Positions 11,452 to 24,718 of a stretch of 64,000 bases of DNA are shown here, one piece after another. This DNA is from Acanthosoma haemorrhoidale (Eukaryota; Arthropoda; Insecta; Hemiptera; Acanthosomatidae): the NCBI GenBank assembly GCA_930367205.1, contig OV884015.1, positions 110,486,509-110,550,508 of the forward strand, written 5' to 3'. A program made the position numbers and the translations under genes. Below the pieces are notes generated by a model. The model did not search any database, had not been told where the DNA came from, and saw nothing but the letters and a program-made list of their open reading frames with translations. Each line of letters starts with the position of its first letter. Within the stretch, counting starts at the first letter, position 1.

Positions 11452-12222
11452 CACGAGGCTAAAACAAACTAAACAGACGCTTTGGACAACTGTACAGACT
11501 ACTTCCCCAGAGGACATCCCATCTCTCAATAGAAAATAAATTACTAATTTACAAAGTTATACTCAAGCCAATCTGAACATATGGAGCTGTGGGGGACAGC
11601 ATAAAAGACGAACATCAAGCGAATCCAATCCTTTCAATCAAAAGTCCTTAGAACAATAGTAAATGCCCCTTATTATGTCAGCAACAAAACCCTTCGTAAT
11701 GATCTTAATATACCCTATATTCTTGAACTCATCCCTTCCATGTTCATAAAATTCCATAGTAACATATCCAACCACCCTAATTCCCTAGCACAGTCATTGC
11801 ACTGCACCACTCACCCCTATAATCCTTCTCGGAGATTAAAACTGCAGTGACCTCATGACCTGCTATAACTAAGTGATAGTATGAGTCCTGGCAATGGCCA
11901 GTTTCTCGAATCATGTCCTGAGTGTCAGTGGCTCTCGCGCTCTTGGTCAGCCTTCGCTGGCTCTTATCCAGTGACGCGGCTGACTTAGGAGTGTGGGGAA
12001 CTCCCCAAGACTCCGCTTCCTCTTTCGCATGCGAGGGAGGTGACAACCTTGTGGACTTGGGGGGCCTCTGGGCTGTTTGTAAATATTGTATGAATGAGCG
12101 AGTGAATGATGAATTGTAAATATGGTATGAATGATAACATTTATCTCAATTACTTATTGCCTAATAAAAGGCAGATTGTAATTTTATCTTAATAAAAATT
12201 GTTTAATAAAAAAAAAAAAAGA
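11452..12222 (+). mobile_element. J1 Jockey-like LINE, 3' end with reverse-transcriptase tail
   Basis: It aligns by eye with 56197-56868: both have the segment starting GGACATCCCATCTCTCAATA and continue through the C-terminal codons of the reverse transcriptase (V-N-A-P-Y-Y-V-S-N-K-T-L region near 11655-11695), the GC-rich 3' UTR and the poly-A tail ending at about 12222. Compared with 56211-56564 this copy has small indels, so its ORF is broken. The ORFs 11777-12046 and 11922-12119 lie in the UTR and are not genes. Confidence 0.75.
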
Positions 12223-15200
12223 TAGTAGGACTAAAACCGTAACGAAAAATCTCTCATTAGGGTCTATAGTAAAAAAAAAATATTAAGTATTCTTTGCAGG
12301 ACTTTATGTGGATAAAACTCCTGACGTATGATCACCTTGTAATCCTTATCCCGGAGTTCGTTCCTGAGGAGTTCCCTTTCACGTTCCGAATCCTCCCCTG
12401 ATTGAACCGCAGAGCTATCATATCCGAGACGATGAAACAGCTTTGAAGGTTTCCCCCGAAGTTTTACCACCCCCGGGGTTTATGAAGGGCGGAAGAGAGA
12501 TACAGTAAAAACAGCGACGCGGGTATGAAAAGGCAGAAGCGACCATTAAGCGGACTTAACCCTACCGACGGACTACTGATGAACCGACCCCCCCACTCAG
12601 CCGTAGCGGGGGGCATATAATCCCCCCTAAACCCCCTTAAATCAAGGCAAATATCGGGATTAGAGGATATTGAGTGCCCCCGCTCGGGGCAGTTCCCTTC
12701 CTTATCTCCTAGCCAGTCCGTCCCATTATAATAATGTCCTGGGAGACTGGAGCTCACCTAGCCCAGTCGTAGTTCATTCTTACCCTAACATCAGTCTGGT
12801 TCTTAATAGCTCAATCCTAGGAAGAATCAGAACTTAAAAGATATCTCTTCCAACAAGACCTTTTATTAACATCTTAACTCTAGCGTATCTGGTTGAAAGA
12901 CGAGCCAGATTTTTTCCCCTTAAAGACATAATAAGAATATAATTGAGTCTTACATTGTCCCCCAAAAAATAACGAAAATACACGAATACAGTTTGTATAG
13001 CTGATACAAAAGTAAATAACATTACACTTGTTCAAGGGCATATGTGCATACGTGCTAACTACTATGGATCAAAAACGTAAATGAATAAGGGTGGACAGAA
13101 AACCGTAACTAAAAAAATAAAGAAAATGTATGAATTATTACAAGGGGACAAAAGGTTGCTGAGCTATATTAAAATAATAATAAAAATAATTAGAGGGAGA
13201 TAAGGAAAGAACAGTCAAAGAAAGCAGATTTGTGGGTTAGGAAACACAGGCCTATATCTACACGATTTCAGAGAGGCCTATGCCAAAGAACAATCTGACA
13301 ATTTAGGCATTGAAAGATTTTTATCTGCTTATTTTTTTTTTAATGCGATCATTTTTGGAAATTTCCTAAGTATTTAGTGATGGGGAAATTGATAAACTGG
13401 TGGATAAAGTGTTTTCTGTGTTAAACGACCAGGAAGAAAAACGATAATGGTAATGTTTAAAAAAAGAAAAAAGAAGTAAGAAAGAAAATTTCAGAAAGGA
13501 GACAGCTGAAAACCGCTTGAAACAGCCTTAACTGAGGGAAATTATTAGAAAAAATACCTTTTAAAAAAATTAAATAGTAAAACTGAAGGATGAAAAAAAA
13601 AAAGATTAAAATAGTTGCGGTTAGCTCGGATGAAAAAAACCTAATGGACTGTAAAAAAAAAACTTACTTTGCAATTAAGAATAGTTAAATATTGCTGGGA
13701 TAGCAGGCAAAACTATGCGCAATACAAGAATATGCTATTCAGCTCTAACTAAAAATTTGAGGTCTAAATTTTTTTTGCAATTTATTTGAGTCATAACACA
13801 AGAATTAAATCGCATAATGAACAAAAAAGCACCTTTTTGTCTCAAAACAAAGACTGCTTTAGCTGGAATGATAACACATCGGTTAAATCTTGTCCCAAAT
13901 CTGCCAAAAAATATAAAATAATAAAACTTAATGAAAATGTAATTATTTTCTAACTTCTAAATTCAATATACATTCGAACTCATTGAGGAAATGAAAAAAT
14001 TAGACTGTTACTTCTTAGCTTTCGTACGCAAAAATAATTGGCGTTTCGAATTTTTCTATCGACTAAATTTTATCCCTGCGTGCCACTTTTTATTTTTTAC
14101 AATTTGAATTACTCTACAAAAAAAAAACAGAAGTCATAATCTTAAATGTGGCGACTAAAACAATTATTTTGTGAACCTATTTTTTTTTTTTTCTTAAAGA
14201 TTCAAACGGTAATATACTCATGAAATGAAGAGTGGCTTTTATTCAAAATGAAACATAAAGACACAGAAAACCGCTACAAACTAGTGAAAAGCACAAACAG
14301 CTTGGAGTATTTACAGTTATTATGATTCTAAAGCGATCTATTTCTGGCATTTAACATCGAATACAACGACGAAAAGTATAACTAATCGATTTATTGCTTC
14401 CCTCGGCATCGAAAAACAGGGACCCCATCGAAGGTTTAATTGAAAAGGGCCTGTCTTTCAAAGCGAAAGGATACAGGCCTCCAACTTGTACCCGGCCCTT
14501 GACGAAATTGAAATTGAATCGAAGCTACCTCTTGGTAACGGTTCGAAGAGACCCAAAGGAAATGACTGGAACGATATTGCCATAAAAATAGGCAGTAAAT
14601 AAACTTCCATGAACATTTTGCTGTTTTTGTTTTTGAAAAAAATCAAAACATCGCTGAACCCGACTAATTATTGCCGAACGTATGTTTTATTCGACGACAC
14701 TCGTGAAAAATCTCCTGCCCAGGACAAAAACTAATGAAAAAAAGATTTTCCGTTCAAATATATATACATGCTTTATGGCAATAACCACACTTTAGATCGT
14801 GCAATCTACGCAAAAGGGAATAGCTTAGGTCAGTTAAATAATCTTGTTCGAGGAGATTCTTTTAAAAAACTTTATTATGAATAACAATCAAAACGCTGTT
14901 ATATACAAATATTAAGAGTTATGTTACCACCTACTAGGTCGGAGGTTTAGCATCTAGTGTGTTCTGGTACTAAAACTGAGACACATATGTGTATAAGACA
15001 ATGGTAGTTCAAGGAATTGGGATAGAGGTCTTGGAAGGAATGCGGTCGCTTACTTAAAAATATCAGTGACTTCCATGAAGTTACGAGGCAGGTATACAGT
15101 TCTGCTCAAACCCCTTCTACTTTTAGCATTATATATAACATCAGCGTTACATTATTCTTAGCATTATATATGTGATTATGTGATTTGACTATGATTCTCG

Positions 15201-15817
15201 GATCATAATTTTATTATCATTAAGAGTAATATAGAGATTGTAAAAGTAATTTGTAGTAAAGTTTGTTTTTATTTACGAATAAAGAAATTTGGAGACATCC
15301 TAATTTGATCTTTTGCTTGAGTTATGTCATTATTGGATCTTATGTGGTCAATTTGAAGCAAGAAGGCATTGCGCAGGCTCGAAAAGTGAATTAGGGTCCC
15401 AGGTTAAATAGATAAAAATGTTCTGTTATAGAGTTAGATATCCAATATAATTGGAAGCAATTGAAGATGACAGCTTAGATCTGTCTGTGCATTAAAGAAG
15501 AGGTTTTCGTTTGTTGAAAGGCAATAAAGCTATTTTATAATTTTTATTTTTGGTTTAAATAAATTAATTTTAATAAAAAATTAACGACTGGATATCAATT
15601 TTTTTATTGTTTTGTAACTGTGCATGTTATAAGAACGATCGAGTAAATACACTATATACAAAACCATTATTTCATTACATCAGGATAAAGTTATTTATTA
15701 TTAGTTTATAAACAAAATCGATATAACACAGGTTGCAGTCATGTGACTTTTTTTCACCAAAAAAAATCATTTTGTTTTTCTAGCAATATCTGTCTTAGCG
15801 CGATCAAGTCTGATGCA
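12223..15817. other. Long spacer, partly GC-richer at 12300-12760
   Basis: Mostly AT-rich. The block 12300-12760 is GC-richer, and minus-strand ORF 12264-12470 (charged, with S-E-R-E-R-E-L-L-R-N-E-L) looks moderately protein-like, but no family, splice set or start context supports it. Positions 14394-14585 are open on the plus strand but unrecognised. Nothing else is seen. Confidence 0.35.
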
Positions 15818-16448
15818 CAGTGGTCCAAAAAAATGTATCCACTTGTTAACAGTCCATAACTTGCAAACTAAATGACGGAGTTGTCTCATTTTTGGTGAAA
15901 GTGTAGCTTAAAGTCCAACTTAAAGATATCACTGTAGGTGTTCGAAATGGTCACCATTAACATCCACACACAAACGATGCCGCCGGACTGCAGCACGAAC
16001 GACAGCAACGTGTTCAGTTGGATATTTGCACATGAATGTACGATGGATTCTCGAAGTTCATCCAGTGTGCGTGGCTTTTGTCGATAAACGACGTCCTTTA
16101 GTGTTCCCCACAGGTAAAAGTCCAGAGGAGTTAAGTCTGGGGAACGTGATACTCTACAGCACCTCTACGTGTACCTTTAAGTACCTTTCGTTCTTAAAAT
16201 ACCAATTTAAAACAGACTTCCTTTCATCAAATGTAAGCCTTACGCCAGCCATGTTTACTCGAGTAACAAGGTACAACTAACAATAAAACACTAACTATCT
16301 GGCGACTGTCATCTGACAAAACAAAACAACGCTTGTATGGCGATTGCCGGAACTACAAACTATTACACTACCAAAAATGAGACAACTCCGTCAATTAGTT
16401 TGCAAGTTATGGACTTTTAAACAGTGGATACATTTTTTTGGACCCCTC
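15818..16448 (-). mobile_element. MITE-like element with about 75-bp inverted repeats and a transposase relic
   Basis: The left end (GGTCCAAAAAAATGTATCCA) is repeated in inverted form at 16425-16445, and the match continues for about 75 bp through GTCTCATTTTTGGT. The right end is followed by TA; the left flank has lost a clear TA. On the minus strand the interior encodes S-P-D-L-T-P-L-D-F-Y-L-W-G, the last catalytic Asp motif of IS630-type transposases, then about 60 diverged residues. The rest of the transposase is absent. Unusually long TIRs and small size suggest a non-autonomous derivative. Confidence 0.8.
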
Positions 16449-16450
16449 TA

Positions 16451-19400
16451 TTTATGATTTATATCATTAGCTCTAACTCTAATTTTTTTTTTTTTTTGAA
16501 CATCTTGACGTGGTCTGTATCACTTTCTGACCGCCCGGATTCTCCCTACAATAGATGAAGCTGGCCCCTTCCTCATCCCCTGTAATATTGACAACAGAAA
16601 GGTGATTTCCTCACCTCATGTTGAACGTTTCCTTTTGATCCGCTAATAAATGTTTCATTTATAGCTTGTGTGCTATTATACAAAGGGAAACCAGTTTTTG
16701 TCTTCAGTTTCACCATAAAATATTACTGATACGAAGAGTCGAGTCCGGTTGGTTTTTTTCCCCTTTCTCTAAGGCTGAAGTCTGCCGATCCTCCACAGCT
16801 AACTCAATCTTTTCATTGGGCCAATTTAAGTCGGTTTTTCCAGCCCGAGTATAAAACCCCAACTCTTTGTAAATAATATAAAAAAAATGTTATCGCTGGT
16901 AAAGAGGAACTAAGTTAAATTGCGAGAGCGCCTGTTTGAAATATTAACAGAGACCTCCAAGCCCCCCCCCACTACCTCTGGTGAAGCTTTATCTTGCTCG
17001 TTAGAAAAGTCGTTAATTATTTCTTGTCTCCGGTTGCGTATTTACTAGACCGCTGTAAGTAAATTACCTTATTTTCTTCTCCCTTAAAGCATCTTTTCAA
17101 CAATTAACTGAGCCGACAAGGGATTGCACCCTGGTGGCTTATAAGTAAGTGACAACTTTTTTTGTCATGAGTATTTTTTATAGTATATTCGACAATGGTC
17201 TAGCAAAGATGAAAGTTACCGAACTACAAACTTGCACAAGTACCTTTGGGACAAGGAGGGTTGAAAAGTTTCACAGTTTTGTTTTTTGTTTATGCAAAAG
17301 TTATTTTTGCAAGGGATATAAGAATAGAATAGAATTTTTATTGTTTCTAAAGACTGTATTCGTCAGTTTTCGAATTTGATTCCTTACAATACAAACTAAA
17401 CTAAGAATTGTTCAAAATAACCAAACAATTATTTATTTATTTTTAATTTAGTTCATTTAGCTCGAGTTAGTGTACTCCTTTAATATTTCTAAGTCCCCTC
17501 AAAGACAACGGAAATTCTTCAAAGTTTGAATGTGAAATACAGGTCGGGATGGTATTACATTTAGTTGAGTTACGTGGTAACGGCCAGTGGCCCATGTTTG
17601 GACTCTGTGCAATGTATTTTTTGGTTTACATCGACCTTATACGTACCTAGCTAGTTAATAAAACATTTTCTATTTGAAAAAAAACTGTTTCATTTTTATC
17701 TGTTTTAGACTTTTGAGCACACCAGTCCCCATTACCTTTTACCTTTCTGTTAAGACCTTGTTCCTTTTTGGACTAATTGACTTCCTCTAAGCAATTTTTG
17801 ACTATTTATTACTTTCCCTAGTAGTTTTACCTAATAATTGTATTTTAGTTTTAATTCCGAAGCGCTCTGGAGTCTGGAAACTACACTAATTTAGCAAGCT
17901 CATGGTGCATACAAATGAAATTTACACATTATCTCTTTTTTAACACTCAATTATCGATATTATTGTATCGATCTGGCCATATAAGTCGATTGTACAACGT
18001 ATTATTAAATTACTGACGGCTTTTCGAATGAATGTGAAAACACAAAATGTCTAATATCTCGGAAGTGTTTCATAGAATTTAGAAACTTTCTTGATAATTT
18101 AATTCAATTTGAATTGATAAAGCTGTAAGTCATTACTGACATATTATTATATACGTAAAACAAAATGTTATAAGCCAGTGAAATTGCATTATTTTTAACA
18201 CAATTTGTACTGGGTATCATTTTTGAAAAAAAAAAAAATTACATACAAATTAAATTAAATGTTCGATTCAATTTATAAAACAAGTGACTGGTTTATTTTG
18301 AAAGTGATCTCAGACCATTTTCCAACTAAAATCAAGGAAACTGTTTGAATATTCACATTTATAAACGATATCTTTTCATTTGTAAACAAATTTTAACTTA
18401 ATTACTATATTGATGGATGTTTATGTTACACTTGACAAACGTTAGGAAATAGATTATCACAACGAAGAACCAATTGTAAAAACCAAAATAACTTAATTGC
18501 CACAGGTTTAGCCCACCAAAGTATTATTCAACAATATTTTTTTGACTTTGACTCGCCACAAATTACTTTTGAGAAAAAGTCAATTACAGATCTTGTAATC
18601 TTTTAGGATCGATTCACCCGACCAAAAATATTAAAAAAAAACACTGTAGACGTTAAAAGAGATAAAACAGGTTCTGGCTGAAAACGGACTAATTAACTCT
18701 GCAATGTCACAACATTGACTGAATGGATGGATATCAGTAACCATTTGTTTAATAAAGAAAAGATAATGCAGAAATGTAAATATTAAAATAGTTACCGTGG
18801 TTTAAGACGCATAATTATTATTATTATTAGCTAAATGTCAGGGGGAAGTAACAATAAAAAACAAACTGTGTTTCCTTGTTTGAAAACCATTTCATGGGGA
18901 ATATGCCTTGGGCATGATTGAGTCCATTACTCTGTACTGCACAGGGAAGTAATATTTGCCGGTTACCTGTCCTTTGAAAAGAGGCGGAATGTGATTGAAA
19001 TTGTAACAAAGACATTTTTGAGGGTCCCATTAAATTGTTGATAAAAAGTCTCTGGCCCTTTTTATACACCTGGCCGAATTCACAATTCCGTATCCGACTG
19101 ACGGCCTCGTTGGTGGACCCTTAATTAAAAGGCGACCTGCGAAAGGCAATTAAAACTTCCTTCCGCTTTCCCGAAGAAATTACATCGATATCTCTCTAAT
19201 TGTTCTTCCTTTCTTTTTTTTTTTTTGGTCGTCATAATCTCTTTAGAAAAAAAAATTCAGTTATAATTAATTCTCTTATTATTCATTTGATATTCACAAA
19301 TAATAATAATACTTGAAATAATTTTATATTTCCTGATAAAGGGCTCCTATAAATTATTACTCAATTGATCAATTGTGGTAGGGATAGTTATCTATTGGAG

Positions 19401-19960
19401 TAAGGATATAATAATATGGTGATGGTATCGGGTCCAATATCTTATTCCCTTTTACAAATATAGTTTAGAAGAATCTGAATAATTAAAGAAGAAGTCTGAA
19501 AAGTAGCAAGAAGGAGGAAAATACACTTGCTTCGTGTATTTATAAATTATAGCTACATTGTGCCAGATCACACAAATGGATTCAAGAGAAACTGGCACCG
19601 TAAACTAATTATCAGGGGTGTTTCTATAGAAACCCTTGTGCTGAATATCGAACCCTCAGGTGCACATTGTACACTGTTATAATCATTAAATTATTCTATT
19701 TAACTATTTCTCAATTCACTAGTGATAAGAAGTTCCGGGACAATCCATAAATATGAAATTATTAATAAAATATAAAAGATAAAATCTAAACATTTAAAAT
19801 AAATAAACTATTATAAAGAACGATGTAATGATCAATTATGAATTTGTTCAGTGAGTCGCCCAGTATGTTTTGGCGCACCTTAACAGAGAACGTGTGAAAT
19901 ACTTAACATAAACAATATAGGTTATAAACCAGCTATTGAACATAGCTATAGTGAATATAC
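16451..19960. other. AT-rich spacer
   Basis: No gene recognised. The ORFs at 16666-16854, 17149-17379 and 18827-19069 have no domain or splice support. Positions 19118-19205 hold several TAAT/ATTA cores and an ATCGAT site in a locally more complex sequence, which could be regulatory but is unproven. Confidence 0.4.
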
Positions 19961-20396
19961 TATATACGATACTAACATACTACACTACTATATACAATAC
20001 TAACATACTATACTACTACTATATACAATACTAACATACTATACTACTATATACAATACTAACGTGCTATACTACTATATGCAATACTAACATACTATAC
20101 TACGATATACAATACTGACTATACTATACTACTATATGCAATACTAACATGCTATACTACTACTATATGCAATACTAACATACTATACTACTATATGCAA
20201 TACTAACATGCTATACTACTACTATATGCAATACTAACATACTATACTACTATATGCAATACTAACATGCTATACTACTACTATATGCAATACTAACATA
20301 CTATACTACTATATGCAATACTAACATACTATACTACTACTATATGCAATTCTAACATACTATACTACGATATACAATACAAACATATGATTAAAA
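19961..20396. repeat. AT-rich minisatellite with alternating 28/31-bp units
   Basis: Units read approximately TATACTACTATATGCAATAC plus TAACATAC. From 20148 two variants (TACTACTA versus TACTA; ACATGC versus ACATAC) alternate to make a 59-bp dimer, visible at 20148, 20207 and 20266. No coding potential. Confidence 0.85.
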
Positions 20397-21399
20397 ATCA
20401 CTATCACTGTCGTTTGAGGCACCGACATATAGTAAAGGTGCGTTTTTGGTAGAAATTCCTGGCTATATATAATTGACATTTTTAGCGATTGGAAATTTTT
20501 TTTCAAATTTACTCACCTGCATGCTTTATTTATTTAAGCTGAGAAAACTGGGGTCTTCCTAGACATAACATCAGCCAGCATTCGACCCCTTGATGTCGTC
20601 AAGTGCGTTGGGAAATTTAATCGTTATTATTTGTTGTTCTGTTTTGTTGTATTATATTTAGCTATAAATTACTTATAAGAAGAAGAATATAAATTATAAG
20701 AAGTGTTAGTATCGAATGAAAACTAACGTTACCTTTTAAATCATGCCTTTGGCAGAAATATTCGTTGCGAGCTACGAGTGTCACCAACGTATTCCCATCA
20801 TTCTTTAATTTTTTCTTTTCTAAATTTACCACCCTATCGCCCATATTAAAATTTCACTTCGACCAAATATACATTTTCCAAACCTCTTACTTTCATTGTC
20901 TGAGACGTCGTTCTTTTGCTATTGTGATCTGCCTATCGTACAGATTGTGTTGAATTAAATTAGATTTTCCATTTCTTGGGCTATTTACTTAGTTAGAACA
21001 TATCGTTACATATGAACGGTTATGTACATAGAGACACAGACGGACCGAATACATTCTTCTCATTTAATCTAATTTGGAAATTGAAAATGCACACACTTAT
21101 TTTGACAGTTAATTATTAAAAGAAAAAAGAAAAAAAAAAGATTGCTGGTGTGTTAAAATGTAAATATTGTTTTATGTCGTTGAAGTTTATTTAGTTGTTT
21201 TTTTTTCTGGGGGGTCGAAATGTTTGCTATTTGCAAAGAGGTGTGAGCCCGTGTTCCAGGATAACGAATTTATTAATCACACTAATTCCCCTCCGAAACA
21301 TTTGTCAAGTCGAGTTTGAAGAGTCTTAAAATTATTAAATATACCCTGCTGTTGCGAACTACATGATAATTAAATGATAAAGGGTCTTATTCGTCCCAT
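20397..21399. other. Spacer without recognised features
   Basis: AT-rich. The overlapping ORFs at 20662-20844 and 20765-20953 lie on opposite strands and neither has a recognisable domain. Confidence 0.4.
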
Positions 21400-21790
21400 G
21401 TTGACAGTTCAGCACGGAGGACGGCCAAGAGTGGGAGCGCCACAGACGCTCAGTCCGTCGGCAGGATTAGTCCCACTGTCATGGCAGGTCAGACTTTGCA
21501 GATGTCTGCGTTAATTTTGTGACTCAACTAATGTTTTCTGGATATATGGATATTTTACTATTTATATATATAGTTATAGTGCACCCGTGCTAACATTCTA
21601 AGAACTATGAATCACCCCTTTGCTGACTCTTATTTAAACCCCGTGAGAATCAGAGAAGGAGGCCAGTCTATTGTATCTCATTAGCCCGTCACTATGCTAG
21701 ATTAGATCTGTATATTACCATGTCATTTATGTTTGTTATTCAAAATAAATCTTTTTAAAAAAGTCTTGTGTGCTTTGAAGATATTTAACT
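21400..21790 (+). mobile_element. Candidate solo LTR
   Basis: Begins TGTTGACAGTTC, a start typical of insect copia/BEL-type LTRs, contains a TATA-like TATTTAAACCCC near 21632 and an AATAAATC polyadenylation signal near 21744. No terminal CA, target duplication or internal coding region was found, so class and right border are uncertain. Confidence 0.3.
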
Positions 21791-21887
21791 ATATATATAT
21801 ATATATATGTAGGATTTTCAGTTCCCTACTGAGGTGACAAATAAGGAAGTGAGCGGTGGCTATAAGTCGTAAGTTATTCACATAGAG

Positions 21888-22650
21888 AGGGTCTTTCATT
21901 AAGCGCTTCCTATCTTTAAATCTAAATAAAACAAAGTGTGTGTCAGATATCATTGAATTTTTTTTATTCGTTTGAAAAGCCTATTGATGCCATTATGTAT
22001 GGAATATAACATCGTGCAAATGTCCACCACGGCTTTGCTGGGTGGCGCGCATCCGAAATGTCCAATTTTCCATGACTGGCGCATAAATCAGGCTGAATTT
22101 GACCGATGGCATGGGTTATGTTGGCTTTGAGGACCTTGGCTTATTCGCATTGACTTGTGACTTAAGAAAATCCCACAAGAAAAAGTCTAACGGGGCCAAA
22201 TCGGACGATCTCGGTGGCCAGTGCACATCACCTCCACGTGAGATGACCACATATCGTTGTCTATCTTCAGCTCATGGGTCAGTTGAATTTTGTACGGGTG
22301 CAGGCCTAAGTCACGACGCAAAATTCACCAAGTTTTGGTCTGCGAAAGACCGAGTTCTTGTGAGCGACGCGAAATCGACTGCCTCGGATTCTCCTGCACA
22401 CTCTCACGGACAGCGGCGATGTTTTCGGTAGATCTTGCGTTTCTTCGACGTACGATTGTTTAGTGAACCAGTGGACTCAAATGTATCCACCACATGGCGA
22501 ATAGTCCTCTCGGTTGGACGGTTATGGCGACCGCGAAACACCCCCGAACAGATGTTGATTTGGCGAAACAGACTGGATAAACGACAGCCAATTCGACGGA
22601 TGCAGCTTCAACAATATGGCCTCTATCAACAGTCAAAGTTTGGAAGACGC
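21888..22650 (-). mobile_element. Mar-B: IS630/mariner-type transposon, internally deleted, copy 1
   Basis: The outer end (GAGGGTCTTTCATTAAGCGC) is the inverted repeat also found at the end of copy 2 (37090-37934). The opposite end near 22640 keeps only the inner TIR part (AAAGCGTCTTCC). On the minus strand the interior is a transposase relic with a D-L-T-P-L-D-F-F-type region in decayed form and an N-terminal block ending K-F-E-S-T-G-S-V-N. The part between a H-E-L-K region and the V-N-W-P-P-R-S-C-D region is absent in both copies. The forward ORFs 22099-22431 and 22435-22695 are antisense shadows. Confidence 0.75.
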
Positions 22651-22935
22651 TTTATATATAATCTTATCATTAACGAATGGGATGCTTATCAGTAACATCC
22701 TGAAAACTGCGTCTTATAGCTTATAATAATCAGCCCTATTAACTTATCTTCCCTTCCCAGACCTCTATTCTAAATAATTGGCTCCCACGACCTCTTCTAC
22801 TACCCCTACCACTTTCATACACAGATAAATAGCCCTCAGGAGCTTATTCCCTATCGAGCTCTCAGCCTGTAACCATATATAATTGTACGTTTGTGTTTTA
22901 TAAGAAATGAAGTTTCTTTTTAAGAGTTATATAGC
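22651..22935 (+). repeat. Dispersed repeat R, copy 1
   Basis: Shares most of its length with 42818-43165 on the opposite strand (for example AATAATTGGCTCCCACGACC and CAGATAAATAGCCCT). The better copy ends with an AATAAA signal followed by TTTCTTTTAAGAG. The Mar-B copy at 21888 interrupts it. Class unresolved: retroelement 3' end or solo LTR. Confidence 0.55.
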
Positions 22936-24239
22936 AACAGAAATATAATTGTGGATAGGCCATCGACGGGTGAGATGCCTCTTAAACATCCGTCCTTGCC
23001 TAAAGGGCCAAGGACCGTTAAATGAATTGATAGAGAACGAGAACAATGGCGGAGGGAGAGAGGGTATAAAAAGGACTAGTTACTAAATCGGGGCAGATTA
23101 GGGCGCCTATTGTTTGACCTGCCTTTCTTCCCTGCTTCGCCTTTTTCTCATTGTTTCGACTAAATTGCTCAACTCTCCGTGAGGATTATTAGCATCGCTC
23201 TAATGATTGCTTACTCTTCCTTCGGCTCCCAGAAGATGGTTCAACCATTTTTTTTCTATACGGTTTTACTTTTTTTCTCTTTTAACAATCTCTGCAATAT
23301 TTCACCTTTACTAAAAAGAAAAAATCCCTCATTCATCTCGCTTAGCTTTGCTAGCTTGAGCCCTTTGTTGTAGAATACTCTAAGGATGGAACCTTGACGA
23401 ACTACCGTACAACGTACTGACTACAGAGAAACAGAAAACTAAATCAAATAAGTAAACATTTCCACTCCCTCCTCCTCCTCCAGCTAACGTGCGATAGTGA
23501 AAAATAAAGTTTTCGCCTCAAAGTCCCACCAGCCGTCAAAGGCTCTTTACCTTTGAACTTGAGAGAACCAACTGTTGAATATTTTAACGACCAGGCACAC
23601 TCTCCCCCGTCCCCCTTTCAGTCTCGCGCGCTTCCAAATTCAAATGAGGTGGTGAATATTGCAAGATTAAGTGTAGTCTCGGGCATTAGGCGCGTCGTCT
23701 AATAAACCTCATGGTTCTTCTATGTGAGACTCTTCGGGGGAAACCCATTTCCCCGCCGATGAATGTGCATTGTACGAACGAATCTTGCTCAAATGGTAAG
23801 CAGTTATCAGACAGATAGACTAGAAAAAATCAGAAGAATCACACAATTGCGCCAGGATGTACAATCATAATTAACATACAATTTCACGTCTAAAACTATG
23901 TATTATTACATGAACCCCTATTTTATTTTTCTAAACATTTTTTCATTGTAATTATTTTTTGTTAATTACTTTAGTAATAATCTTAGTCGTTTGTCTACGT
24001 CCCTTGAGATTTAAATGTACTTTTATTTAGGATTAATTATTAGACAAGAGGGTGCAATAATAATATTCAAGCTTTATTCAAGTACTGCATTAAATTATAA
24101 CTGTTTATTGTATACTTATAAATTGACTTGAATGAATTAATTGCAACACAAAAGACTTAATTAATATTATAAATTGAAAATTATATTACAACTAAAGTTT
24201 ATAAATGTTACTAGTTAAATTCAAATTTATATATATGCA
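22936..24239. other. Spacer without recognised gene
   Basis: Mixed composition. A TATA-like GGGTATAAAAAGGAC occurs at about 23063-23077 without an ORF that would make it a convincing promoter. Pyrimidine-rich stretches at 23100-23360 give spurious ORFs. Confidence 0.35.
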
Positions 24240-24718
24240 CAAAATATAGATTCTACAAACGAATCTATTTACAATTGCTTCAACGTATTTCCTCTGGTTT
24301 GGCTATATTTTATACAAAGTATGTTTTCTACTAACAGTCATATAGTTGCATTGTACAAAAGTATAATGATGTACATTATACATTAATGAACTGAATTTAT
24401 TAAAATTAATCGGGCTCACCTTATTTATCGTATACCTAAATCTAAGGGAAGAGTGGTGGGGTCACAGTGCCAAACAATGGGTTTTATAAGGTGCTGCAAC
24501 GAGTCAAAAAACTTTATATGTCTCCGGCGGATGAACTCACCCACCGACGGCACACCAAGCAACGGGGGCAGGTCAGCGTTCTTCAACCTCTCGAGAAAGG
24601 TGTCTCGGACCACTTTTCTCATGATCCTATTCTTAAAATATTGGAGACTTTTAGCTGTATTATCACTCAAGTGAGTATATAGCGGGGCACCGTTCCGCAC
24701 AGCTGGCCGTTAAAATCA
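24240..24718 (-). mobile_element. J2 Jockey-like LINE, 3' end
   Basis: The minus-strand frame 24425-24700 encodes the reverse-transcriptase C-terminus: G-A-P-L-Y-T-H-L-S-D-N-T-A-K-S-L-Q, then R-R-H-I-K-F-F-D-S-L-Q-H-L. It matches the J2 copies at 8232, 26640 and 58562. The 3' UTR (24240-24424) includes ACGAATCTATTTACAATTG and GGGCTCACCTT, both recurrent. The copy starts within the terminal part of the ORF, a 5' truncation typical of LINEs. Confidence 0.7.

Noticed and set aside
12264..12470. Possible host exon on minus strand
   Set aside because: Composition is plausible and a GT follows, but I saw no acceptor, partner exon or known domain.
23063..23077. TATA-box promoter
   Set aside because: GGGTATAAAAAGG has no initiator or supported downstream ORF; one match is expected by chance in AT-rich DNA.
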